DNA from: Sporothrix humicola
Taxonomy: Eukaryota > Ascomycota > Sordariomycetes > Ophiostomatales > Ophiostomataceae
NCBI GenBank assembly: GCA_021396245.1
Contig: WNYE01000171.1
Coordinates: 1 to 22,054, forward strand
Length of the DNA: 22,054 nucleotides
Direction: 5' to 3'
The notes beneath the pieces are model-generated. The model was not told the origin of the DNA. It saw only the letters and a program-made list of their open reading frames with translations, and searched no databases. Of the stretch, positions 1 to 9,128 are shown one piece after another (position 1 is the stretch's first letter; the number at the start of each line of letters is the position of its first letter). The position numbers and the translations under genes were made by a program.

Positions 1-29
1 GCCCCCCCCCCCCCCGCCCCCCCCCCCCG

Positions 30-78
<49 letters not shown>
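1..78. repeat. Poly-C tract at window edge
   Basis: The first 78 bases are all C except for G at positions 1, 16 and 29. It has no telomere-like unit and no coding potential. It could be a true homopolymer or G-quadruplex-forming tract on the opposite strand, but a run like this at the edge of a sequence is more often a sequencing or assembly artefact. Confidence 0.9.
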
Positions 79-80
<2 letters not shown>

Positions 81-1476
81 CAAAGGAAACAGAGAGTAGC
101 GATGTTGGAATGTGCTCTGTGATGCTCTTGTCGAGTTATGTGGGCAAACAGGGACAGGAAGAGGAGATTGATTGTCTATCTATCTTTATCTTTTTTGCCC
201 CCTGTGCTGGCCTACCCCTCCGATACTTATACATCCTGTGTCATGAGGCGTTTGCAGCAGCGATGCCACGGATTTGGGACGACCCGACGCGTCCAACTGT
301 CCCCGGAATCTGTCTCTGCCGGAATTCTTGAGATCATCGTGTTCTCCCCACGCTTCCCCTCACCTCTTTGACCACCTGCGGCCTGGGTCGGTTAATTGTG
401 ACCATTTATGTTACGCCCAAGACGAGATGTCCAATGTATCGCCAAATTCCTTTACTACTTTCGATGATTTTTCCAGGTATCTTTTCGTCATTTTTCTACC
501 TCGGAGACACGGAGAGAAGAGCACCAGGCTTTTGTTGGTGTGTTGGTTGGTGTGGTCTTGGTCTGTGTTGGTTTGGAGTTGGTCTGGAGCAGAATCTGGG
601 CACCAATCACACAACACAGAATAATTTTGCGGGGGGAGGAGTGCGGAGCCGCGCACGCCAACACGCTAATCTCTCCCTGGTGCGTGTGCTTTCTCCGCAC
701 GCAAAATACCGAGATACACCCTCTGTGAGAAGTCCGTGGGGAAGAAAAGAAGAATAAAAGAGAGGAAATAACAAGAAAAGGACAGGAGATGAGCGAGAGA
801 GCTCCCATGGTACTTGTTTGCGACCGTCTGTGCTCCCAAGCCCTCCTTTTATGCAATGCCATGGGATGGAAGGACACTGTAGATTGCACAATAGGGGCCA
901 AGTAAACATACGAAAAATAGGAAAATGCACATTAATTAAATATCTATTAAGTAAGCCTGCTAATCACCAGAAGCATATGAAACTGAAAATGAGATACACA
1001 GTAGAATGTATTAAACCGAGCACCAGCATCAACTCTACTGTTGGGGCCTTGGTAACTGACAGGTACTTTTGGTGGCTGGTACAGGTTCCTTTTCTCTCAC
1101 TCGCCAGCTTGCTTCCCCCGCACAGTTTTACCGACTCTGTTGGATTTGCGTGGGGATGCGGGGATGGGGTTCAGTGGTCGAGCCAAGGCATACGACGTAA
1201 TTTGCAACCCCCTGTTGAGGAAGGGGAGCGTCTTTGGTCCTCTGTGTGTCCATCTGTGTCCGTCTGTGACCACAACGGTTAGACATAATTCACGTAGAAT
1301 AATATTTGGAAAGAGGGAGGGAGCCAGAAAAGGAAAATCAGAAGGGATAGGATGCGGGGTAGGACAAGGAGGGAAAGGAAACGAAATCAACGACATTCCG
1401 ACACTGATGATCTCGGAATTATTGCCCCCACCAGGCTCAGGAGGCTGGCCAGGCGCACAAGGAAGAACTCTTACCA
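79..1476. other. Gene-less region left of the cluster
   Basis: I see no supportable gene in these 1.4 kb. The open frames on both strands are short, overlap each other, and give low-complexity peptides rich in Ser, Pro, Arg, Trp and Cys with no domain motif. About 530-600 is a GT-rich stretch and about 1230-1275 has a run of TGTGTCC/CTGTG-like words. The right end must hold the 3' untranslated region of the leftward monooxygenase gene that stops at 1477. Confidence 0.6.
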
Positions 1477-3118
1477 TCAAACAGACTCCGCCCACTTTTC
1501 AAAACGCAACTCCGCGTCTGCGCAGACATCAAAGCCCAGGAGACTTCTCTGATATTCAGCATCCGCCCAATTGAAGGGACATGGGCCCTGCCAATCCGTC
1601 TCCATCAATGCAGCCAGGAACCTGTCGCGTTCTTCCTGCTCTTCACCGTCGACAAGGTGATAGTAGTGGCGAGTTCCGACAGCGCCGGCCACATTAGTCT
1701 TTGTCCGTTCCTGGCGCAGTTCCTGGTAGAATTCCAAAAGGGACGCGAGCTGCTTGTTCCTCTCAGCCTGGGGAAGCTCAGGGGAAGTTGGCAGTTCTTG
1801 CCACTTTGCCAGGAGAGAGCCCAGGATCGCGCCGTCCTCCACAGCCATGGCGGCGCCCTGCCCCTGGTAGGGCAGAGTAGGATGTGAGGCATCGCCTAGT
1901 AAGGCCATGGGGCCCTGATGACAAATTGTTAGCCAAGGGGCAACGAGCTTATTTTGTGGATAGGAATGAACAAGGAGAGGGGAAGAAGAAAAAGAAGTTA
2001 TCACTCACTCTTGTCCACTTGTCGAGACTCTCAAAGTGAAGCAGCTTCCACTTCAACGAGGTCTTCAGACAGGAAATGATGTCATTGAGCCTGTGCAAAA
2101 TTACAAAGTCAGCATGGAGATGATATTCTGTGTTTCCAGAATCCGGGGCAACATACATTGGGTCCCAACCAACAAAGTTTGCTGCCAGTTCTTCCAGAGA
2201 ACCAGCCGAAGTCCGCACACCCTCAGGAAGGTCATCCATCACACTGACGATAAGCAGTTAGCTCGGCACGGAATCCGTATTCAAAAATACGCGGAGGTGC
2301 TTTTAACATACATTAGTACCAAGTTGTACTCAGTGTGGTCTCTTAGGGGATAGAACACGGCGTGTCGTTTCGGGCCAAGCCACACATGGATATTTGTCTG
2401 ATCGACGAGCTTGTTGATTCTGTCGTTGTTGAGAGACAATAGTTGTTCTCTCGTAAATGTTCCACGGTAGGCGAGATCACCCGTTTCTTCAGGAGAAAAG
2501 GGGTGTTTGAGGATGATCTCACGCATGTGTGACCACAGACCGTCTGCACCGATGATAACGTCTGCCTCGAATCGTCTGCCATCTTTCAAGAGAACCACTT
2601 GTCGGCTGTCTGTTGATTCCTCCACACCAGTGACCTCTGCGTCCGTCACGATGTTGGCCCCAGCTTCGATGGCGTCGTTCAACAGCACCTTCTGGTAGTC
2701 ACCGCGGTGGATTGATCTGGATTAGCCGTATCAGTATCTCCACTATGACACGCAGTTGCCCGACTCTGTGACTCACGTACATCCATTTGGCTTTGTACTC
2801 CTTCTCCATGCGCCCCTTGATGGGCTTCTCGACGAGAACTTTGCCGTCTTCGTAGCGCCGAAGGACAAAGTCCTCAATCTCATAGCCGCCGGCTGTCTTC
2901 AGCTTGTCGAGAAGGCCAAAATTGGCCAGCACACGACATCCGTTGGGAGGAATATGGATGCCGGCGCCAATCGTAAGGATCTCGGGCGTGCGTTCTAGGA
3001 CCGTGACGTGCAGAGGCGGGTTTGCTCGGCGCCGACATGCAACGGCGCACGCAAGACCTCCGATGCCTCCGCCAACAATAACGACCTTCAGGCCGTCGCT
3101 CGAAGGTGACACAGTCAT
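1477..3118 (-). CDS. FAD-dependent monooxygenase, salicylate hydroxylase type
   Basis: Predicted 471-aa flavoprotein of the PHBH-fold class A monooxygenases, which use NAD(P)H and O2 to hydroxylate aromatic rings; salicylate hydroxylases also remove the carboxylate to give catechol. Exons on the minus strand are 3118-2781, 2716-2312, 2243-2009 and 1914-1477. Introns of 64, 68 and 94 nt have GTACGT, GTATGT and GTGAGT donors, and all junctions keep one frame. The Rossmann motif VGGGIGG lies at residues 15-21, the DG motif IIGADG at 167-172 and the second FAD motif LLGDASHP near 331-338, followed by LPYQGQGAA. The split codon at residue 113 restores an IHRGDYQ segment typical of the family. The start is the ATG at 3118, two codons inside a slightly longer frame. 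It is divergent from the second monooxygenase, which suggests a shared promoter. The exact substrate is unknown; the family assignment is firm. Confidence 0.88.
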
Positions 3119-3939
3119 TGTCAATATGTCTCTGTACGATGCGTTCTGTGATGCCGTTGAGAATTGTGAGTAAAGTATGTGAAGTTATTCAGAGTGAAGT
3201 GACTATGCCGAAGACTGATGTAAGCAGGATATTGACAATGATGTTTCTTGGCGCAGAGAGAGTTCTCATGGACAATCAGCAACTCCTCTGTGCGTTTTAT
3301 CAAACAGTCGAGCACGAATCAGAAGGCTGTCAATTCCACGAGACCCTGGATATGTCAACTCACGTCATCACGAGAAACAAAAGAAAAACCTCCCCACTCC
3401 GGACCGGCGTTTACCGTTTGGTTGATTCCTCATTTTCGAACCAGGCTCGGAGACATCCGGGGACCTGGTGAGATATGGAGAACCTGGGGAAATGCTGGGG
3501 CGTTCGGCAATGGGGTAGCAGAGATAACTGGAGGGCTCAGGGCGACCAACCCAGTAGTGGTGGAATGTCAGCATTAGCGGATATGATTGGTGTGCTGCCG
3601 TGTTAGTGTCAAGTAAATACCCGGGGGAGTGGCTTGTCAGAAAAACTACCCCATAAACACCCGGTGTCTCAAAAAATAAACTGTCACATTGCATGACAGA
3701 AAGCCGTTGGGGACCCTTAGCGGCAACGGCCGTCAGCACTATCCTTTTGCTGGAAACGTACCTGTCACAAGGGAAGCTCAAATTAGAGCTCTTTATCTCC
3801 TCAGTCCCTTTGCCAGAATTCTATCAAAAGCTGCCAAAGAGATTCAACGTCATTGTAACGTCGAAATCAAATCTGTGCACGCAATTGAAAGGGCTACGAA
3901 CATCACGAGATCTGCATCTTCCCACGATAGCATAACACA
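3119..3939. promoter_or_regulatory. Divergent promoter between the two flavin monooxygenases
   Basis: This 821-nt gene-free interval separates two divergent ATGs, so it should carry both promoters. No clear TATA box was seen. It contains CCCCAC at 3392-3397 and a G-rich block at 3470-3500 that is partly repeated in the promoter between the two regulator genes. Open frames here are short and lack motifs. Confidence 0.65.
3470..3500 (+). promoter_or_regulatory. Candidate regulator-binding block shared with the regulator promoter
   Basis: GAGATATGGAGAA lies at 3470-3482 and GGGAAATGCTGGGG at 3487-3500. Close matches, GAGATATGGGGAA and GGGAAATCTGGGG, lie at 11811-11823 and 11791-11803. Both pairs sit in divergent promoters, in reversed order. 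The matches are seen in the sequence; a binding role is inference. Confidence 0.35.
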
Positions 3940-5778
3940 ATGGCTGAAACAACGGGCACAAAGCCGGCCGAGGTCGACTACCTCATTGTCGGAACGGGTC
4001 CAGCGGGCGCTTCCCTGGCAGCATTCATGGCGTCGTACGGCATGAAGGGTCTCATTATCAGCGCCGACCCGAGCAATGCAGACACACCACGGGCCCATAT
4101 CACAAACATGGCAGCACTTGGTAAGTGCATCCTCCTTGTTACCGCAACTCTTGAATTACCAGCTAACATTCCAGACTGTCTCCGTGATATTGGCGTTGAT
4201 ACGGAGTGCTACCGGCTGGGCACGGGAAACGACTCGATGATGCACACCCGTTGGTCCAATACGATGGCCGGCCAAGAATACGGCCGCATCTACTCCTGGG
4301 GCAACGATCCAAAGCGCCGCGGCGACTACGCGCTGGCCAGTCCATCTGACATGCTCGATCTTCCCCAGACACTCATGGAGCCGATCCTGATGCGCTATGC
4401 CACACTCAACGGCTTCCACGCCAAGTTTGACACGGAGTTTGTGTCATACATCCAGCACGAGGGCAACGGCGGTGTCACCACGACTCTCAAAGACAGAGTC
4501 ACCGGTGCCGTCTACCAGGTGCACTCCCGGTATCTCTTTGGCGCTGACGGAGCACGAAGCAAGATTATCCAGCAAGCCGAGATTCCCCTGATCCGCCGCC
4601 CTGGCCAAGGTTTCGCTGTCAACGTCCTCATGAAGGCAGACCTCAGTCATCTGATGGAGAACCGCATGGGCAACCTGCACTGGATTCTGCAGCCAGAGAA
4701 GGAATCTCCACCGTGGGCATGGATTGGGTGCATGCGCATGGTGAAGCCGTGGCACGAGTGGCTGTGTATTCTGTTTACGGCACCAGATTCGCCACGTGAG
4801 GTTCGATCAAACGAGGAGTATGTCGGCCGTATCAAGGAGCTGATCGGCGACGACTCGGTCGATATCGAGGTCCTCGGCGTCTCGACGTGGGCCATCAACG
4901 AGACGGCAGCTGAGTACTACTCCAAGGGCGACGTATTCTGTCTTGGCGATGCTGTTCACCGCCATCCGCCGAACCACGGACTGGGATCCAACACCTGTAT
5001 CCAGGATGCCCACAACCTTGCGTGGAAGGTCAACTACGTCGACAAAGGCTTGGCAGGACGCGAGCTGCTCGACAGCTACAGCGTCGAGCGCCAGCCTGTG
5101 GGACTCGACGTCGTGACACAGGCAAACGCTTCCCTCAGAAACCACAAGATCATCTGGGGCGTTCTCGGTGTCTTGGAGCCAACGCTTGAAGCATGCAAGA
5201 AGGCGAAGGAGGAGCTGAATGCTGACTCTCCGGAAGGACGTGCGAGACGTGAGGCACTGTCCAAGGCCCTTCGTGCTATTGATCGTGAGGAACACGGCCT
5301 GGGCATCGAGATGAACCAGCGCTACCAGTCCAAAGCTGTCTACCAGGCTGACCAGGGCGCATGTCCCGCATTCACGCGTGATCCCCTTGAGCACTACCAC
5401 CCGACCACTTACCCTGGAGCCCGCGTTCCGCACGCATGGCTGGGAAACCATGTGCCATCCAAGTACATCTCAACGATCGACTTGGCCGGTAAGGGCCGCT
5501 TCACGCTGTTGACCGGCATTGGCGGCGCCACAAAGTGGAAGGCTGCCGCTGCCAAGGCGTCGGCCGAGCTTGGTGTGCCCATCAATGCCCATGCCATTGG
5601 CTATGGCCAAGACTACAAGGACGTCTACTTGGACTGGGAAGGCCACAGTGAGGTATCGGAGTCAGGCTGTGTCTTGATCCGGCCAGACTACTTTGTGGCC
5701 TGGAGAAGCGAGGGCTGGCCGGAGGGCGGAGAGGAAAAGCTCCTCCATGTGATGAAGTCCATCTTGTCACGGGAGTAG
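3940..5778 (+). CDS. FAD-dependent monooxygenase, phenol hydroxylase / TfdB type
   Basis: Predicted 594-aa flavin monooxygenase resembling phenol 2-monooxygenase and 2,4-dichlorophenol 6-monooxygenase, which add a hydroxyl ortho to an existing phenolic OH to give a catechol. The GTGPAG dinucleotide-binding motif is at residues 18-23, GADG at about 183-186 and CLGDAVH at about 316-321, followed by HPPNHGLGSN; the C-terminal part fits the thioredoxin-like domain of phenol hydroxylases. One 54-nt intron (4121-4174; GTAAGT donor, GCTAAC branch site, CAG acceptor) is in frame and free of stops, so a plain ORF reading wrongly gives 612 aa. Splicing restores the family segment NMAALDCLRDIG. The start ATG at 3940 follows an A-rich leader. 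It is divergent from the salicylate-hydroxylase-type gene and convergent with the cupin gene. A ring-hydroxylating role before ring cleavage is inferred from context. Confidence 0.9.
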   Translation: MAETTGTKPAEVDYLIVGTGPAGASLAAFMASYGMKGLIISADPSNADTPRAHITNMAALGKCILLVTATLELPANIPDCLRDIGVDTECYRLGTGNDSMMHTRWSNTMAGQEYGRIYSWGNDPKRRGDYALASPSDMLDLPQTLMEPILMRYATLNGFHAKFDTEFVSYIQHEGNGGVTTTLKDRVTGAVYQVHSRYLFGADGARSKIIQQAEIPLIRRPGQGFAVNVLMKADLSHLMENRMGNLHWILQPEKESPPWAWIGCMRMVKPWHEWLCILFTAPDSPREVRSNEEYVGRIKELIGDDSVDIEVLGVSTWAINETAAEYYSKGDVFCLGDAVHRHPPNHGLGSNTCIQDAHNLAWKVNYVDKGLAGRELLDSYSVERQPVGLDVVTQANASLRNHKIIWGVLGVLEPTLEACKKAKEELNADSPEGRARREALSKALRAIDREEHGLGIEMNQRYQSKAVYQADQGACPAFTRDPLEHYHPTTYPGARVPHAWLGNHVPSKYISTIDLAGKGRFTLLTGIGGATKWKAAAAKASAELGVPINAHAIGYGQDYKDVYLDWEGHSEVSESGCVLIRPDYFVAWRSEGWPEGGEEKLLHVMKSILSRE

Positions 5779-6116
5779 TTCCATACCGAAGACGAATTAC
5801 GTTTTGATTACGGGAGGATAGTTTTAGCAAATAGAATTTCAGCTCCAACACAATTTTCAAGATATTCGTGCAGCGGATTTTAATACATATCTGTGGCCAA
5901 GTGAAAGATTTCATTTTTTGTATTACATTTATTGTTTAATTTTTAAGAATATTCATGCTGATTTCTCCTTCTATTTCTGTTTTTTGTTTTCCTTTTTTTT
6001 TAAAAAAAAAAAAAAAAAATTCACATCCAAATAAAAATCATGGTAAATCATAGCGCAAATGGAAATTCTTTTATCAATATCGACTTTGTACCAAATATCC
6101 TGTTCTCTGTTAAACC
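5779..6116. other. Convergent AT-rich 3' region with T9A18 tract
   Basis: This 338-nt interval lies between two convergent stop codons and is strongly AT-rich, as expected for overlapping 3' untranslated regions. A run of nine T (5993-6001) is followed by 18 A (6002-6019). No ORF or RNA gene is apparent. The tract may help 3' end formation on both strands. Confidence 0.6.
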
Positions 6117-6653
6117 TTAGTTGATGCCACCCTCATCCTCTGTCAGGTTCTTGCCTCCGACAACCACCGGCTCGGCCGACTGTAGAACATAGAGCATACG
6201 GGCCCAGCTGTCCTTGCTTGTGTTGTGCCATGCATGGTTCGTACCGCGCTGGACGGCAACGTCGCCCTTTTGTAGGATCCGTGTCTCACCCGAGTCGAGC
6301 TGCAGCTCAATGGTACCCTCAATGACAACACCAAAGTCGCAGGACGGCGTTCTGTGCATGGGCGAGGTGTACTGAGGAGGGAAGTCGACAGTCCGGCAGA
6401 CGGTGCCGCCAGGGATGGTGATCTTGGGCGCATTGACGGTGTAGCCACGGTAGGTCTCCATATCGGCATCACCGGCCATACTAACGGGGAAGCCTTGTGT
6501 GGTGTACATCAGACTGAACTCCATGTCACCGCCCATAACTTTGCGCACTGGGGCGGGCTCCTCGATGGCGCTGCTGAAGACGGCCTTGCCGCTCTCATCA
6601 TGTGTCGTGATGAAGCGCTTGTGCTGACGGAGCTGATTTGGGATGGATGACAT
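6117..6653 (-). CDS. Small cupin-domain protein
   Basis: Predicted single-exon 178-aa protein with one cupin barrel in its C-terminal two thirds. Motif 1 is seen around residues 99-113 (PMHRTPSCDFGVVIEG) and motif 2 around 130-144 (GDVAVQRGTNHAWHN). His100 and His140 are candidate metal ligands, but the usual HxH of motif 1 is not intact (H-R-T), so a metal-dependent dioxygenase role is less certain than for gentisate- or homogentisate-type cupins. Similar single-cupin proteins are often found beside aromatic or oxidoreductase genes. The ATG has an ideal fungal context (GCCACCATG). Cupins of this size can be dioxygenases, isomerases or binding proteins; I cannot choose among these from sequence alone. 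Confidence 0.85.
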   Translation of the reverse strand: MSSIPNQLRQHKRFITTHDESGKAVFSSAIEEPAPVRKVMGGDMEFSLMYTTQGFPVSMAGDADMETYRGYTVNAPKITIPGGTVCRTVDFPPQYTSPMHRTPSCDFGVVIEGTIELQLDSGETRILQKGDVAVQRGTNHAWHNTSKDSWARMLYVLQSAEPVVVGGKNLTEDEGGIN

Positions 6654-6876
6654 GGTGGCGGTTGGCGGAGGGTGGGCTGATGTGGACGGTGTGTGATTAA
6701 GTCAGGGGAGGATGTTCAGAAATACATGCAAAAAGAGAGAGATGGCACGATATTCAAAGATAACAGTCAACAAATATATTGGAATACAGCAATATCTAAA
6801 AGGTGTCTAATGATTATTTACTTTGAAATACCCCGTAACCAGACACATCTCCCCACATGGGGTAAGTGTAAATACG
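6654..6876 (-). promoter_or_regulatory. Cupin promoter region / hydrolase 3' end
   Basis: This short interval separates two leftward genes. It holds CCCCACATGGGG at 6851-6862, a near-palindrome with CCCCA and TGGGG arms about 200 nt upstream of the cupin ATG. Such G/C-rich boxes are plausible targets for C2H2 zinc fingers, but that is inference. Confidence 0.4.
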
Positions 6877-8777
6877 TCACTGGTCCTTCTCGGGAATTAG
6901 AGGCAGCTGGATCCAGTTGGCATGGTCGGGGCCAAAATGGAGTGTGTTCTGGCCCTCCAATAATTCCCGAGGGCGGTCCACCTCTGAGGTGTGCTCAAAC
7001 AGCCCTGCTCCAAGCGTGTCGCCCGACGCGATCTCCAACACCAGCTTATGGCCAACCCCAACAACGACGTTTGTCGGCCAAATCTCCACATCCACCGGAT
7101 AAACCGTGTTCGGCTCAACCGGCTGGATGTCGGCTGACTTGTACGTCCGGTAAGGCCTCCACTGCGTGTGCTGAGGATGATCATCGGCCACTTTGCGCAG
7201 ACTGACCCGCAACCAGCCCTTCGTGATAGGCACCGGGTCGCCGACGGTGCCCGTGTAGAGAATCTCCGCGCCGTCCGCATCTAGGTGGCGGAGCGTGATG
7301 AAAAGATCAATCTCCTTGGGAGCCGTTGACTGTCCAGGAAGTGGAGAGGCAGAGACGTTGAGATGCGCCACAATATGGCCGGTGAACTCGGTCTCCTTGG
7401 TGAACGGGGCAGTGGTGAACTGGCGGAACTGAGGGTCCTTCAGATCACTGGGTGCCTTGTATGAGAGAGTCGACTCAGAGCTTGCCGCTGCAGCCTGTGC
7501 GTCGTCTGTCAGTCCCTCGTCTGCCGTGAGAAAGTACTTGACATAGCGGGTGCGTGCAATGGGCCACTCCTGTTCTAGCCGAGATGGATACTGCTTCTCG
7601 GCCTCGGCATCGTTGACGCCAACGTTTCCCTTGCGGAGGACGAGCCCGACCTTGGGGGCCTCACCGGTCGTCCAGCCACCAGTGTCCTGGCCTTTCAGGA
7701 ATGCGTCGAGAAAACTCTTTTGCAAGGCCACGTTCTCGGCCGAATAAAACGGGAGATCATGGCGTCCAGTCACAAAGCGCAAGTACTTGTGCTTGGACCC
7801 AGCGTTCATGTAGCCCTCCACATTTCCACGCAGATGAAGCAAGATTCCGCCCCAGTTGCCCACAGAAAGCAGGGGGACCTCGATGTCGCTGAGGTTGTAG
7901 TCTTTGGACGCGTAATAGGGCTCGTCGAGAAAGTGGTGTGCGGCGTTGTCTTCATTTTGATCGTGCCGATTTTTCACCAAGACGTCCTCAGGCATATCAC
8001 CTTCGATGGTATCAAAACCCCACCGCTTGGCTGCACGGCCGGGACGACCGTACTGATTCGTCACGACCTGCCGGTTCCACCAAAAATTGATAAATGTGTT
8101 GGACAGAATACCGCCATGGCGACAACGGTCCCGATAGTAGTCAGACATGCCTTCCCACGGGATGATGCATGCCAGTCCTTTCGGGCGCAAAGCTGCAACA
8201 CGCCATTGACTTCCGGCATAATAGCTGATGCCGAGAAGGCCAACTTTGCCGGCGGACCAGGGTTGAGATGCAGCCCACTCTATGACATCAAAGAAGGCCC
8301 GGCTTGTTCCGCGGGACATTGTGTCCAACACGCCTGGTGATTGTCCAGTGCCGAGCTCGTCAGCCCGGACAATGGCATAGCCGTTCCGGGTCCAGAAGCC
8401 GGGGTCGGGAGTTTCCCAGGCAGAATGAGGAGAATGGTGTTCCTCGGGCACTTCGGAAAACGAGTCGGCGTGGAAACTGGTAGCAACGGAATGTCAGGAA
8501 AATTATGTGCCGGTCAAGGGAAGCTGAATAAGGTATTGCAACACCAAAATAACGTCAACATAAGTGATTAGACTCACACGCCGTAGTGCACATCTTTTCC
8601 GTATGGCCCATAGGTCACGAGAACAGGATATGTGATATCTTCGTTTTTGGGACGGTAAACGTTGCAGCGGACCACGCCTTTGCCGCCCTGCAACTGAATG
8701 GCCGCATTCTCTTCGTAGATGTAGTCAAACGACTGCTTGTCCACCTTGTGGGCGTCTTGAAGTGTTGGCGTTGTCAT
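6877..8777 (-). CDS. CocE/NonD-family alpha/beta hydrolase
   Basis: Predicted 599-aa hydrolase of the CocE / X-Pro dipeptidyl-peptidase S15 group, which includes cocaine esterase and other acyl-ester or amide hydrolases. Exons on the minus strand are 8777-8578 and 8476-6877, with a 101-nt intron (GTGAGT donor, CTACCAG acceptor) that joins YGKDVHYGV to FHADSF. The nucleophile motif GISYYAG places Ser at about residue 151, and a candidate His lies in GRHDLPFY at about 306. The stretch where the family's Asp is expected reads GNWGGILLHLRGN and has no Asp. The C-terminal 200 residues (LNVSASPLPG, IDLFITLRHLD, PVDVEIWPTN) match the jelly-roll domain of these enzymes. It lies in tandem with the cupin gene, with regulator and dioxygenase genes close by. 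Releasing a phenolic acid from an ester or amide would fit the cluster; the substrate is unknown. Confidence 0.87.
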
Positions 8778-9128
8778 AGTGTCGGGTTGTCAGTTTGGTC
8801 AAGTTGGAATGGTGGTGATCAGCCGCTGTACTACGTTGATGTTTAACAAATTAATGTACATATTCAGTTTGGGTTTTATTTACTTTCTTCAACATCTGCG
8901 CAATGTCATCAACAAACCAGGTGCTTCTACAATAGCCTCTTCCCCTCCCCCAAATTGCGGTAGCTCTCCATTTGGCACGATATTACCGGGGGGAAGCCTG
9001 GAGTTTCCTGAAAAGTGGGGCACATCGGCAATTTCCTCGTTTCCCTGCATTCGAACTGTCAAGGGTCATAAGCAATGTACGAAAATGACATAATCTTTAT
9101 TTCCTCATTGGATCAGGGGTATCAGTAA
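8778..9128 (-). promoter_or_regulatory. Hydrolase promoter and 3' end of the regulator gene
   Basis: This 351-nt gene-free interval carries GTGGGG at 9015-9020 within TGGGGCAC (9016-9023), the same octamer found upstream of the dioxygenase at 14329-14336. No ORF with family features is seen. Confidence 0.45.
9096..9101 (-). terminator. Poly(A) signal of the C2H2/Zn2Cys6 regulator
   Basis: AATAAA on the minus strand (TTTATT on plus) begins about 28 nt past the stop codon of the leftward regulator gene. It is a canonical hexamer at a sensible distance, though fungal signals are loose. Confidence 0.4.

Noticed and set aside
1..78. Telomere
   Set aside because: Fungal telomeres are TTAGGG-like; this is a C homopolymer with three G and no repeat unit.
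110..1574. Several overlapping open frames on both strands left of the cluster
   Set aside because: Translations are low-complexity, start in poor contexts, overlap one another and carry no domain motif or plausible splice structure.
6002..6019. Poly(A) tail of a retroposed gene copy
   Set aside because: There is no adjacent intronless gene copy or target-site duplication; the tract lies between two convergent 3' ends.
6877..8777. True X-prolyl dipeptidyl peptidase
   Set aside because: The fold group is shared, but the cluster context and the NWGG/LHLRGN subfamily pattern favour a CocE/NonD-type ester or amide hydrolase.
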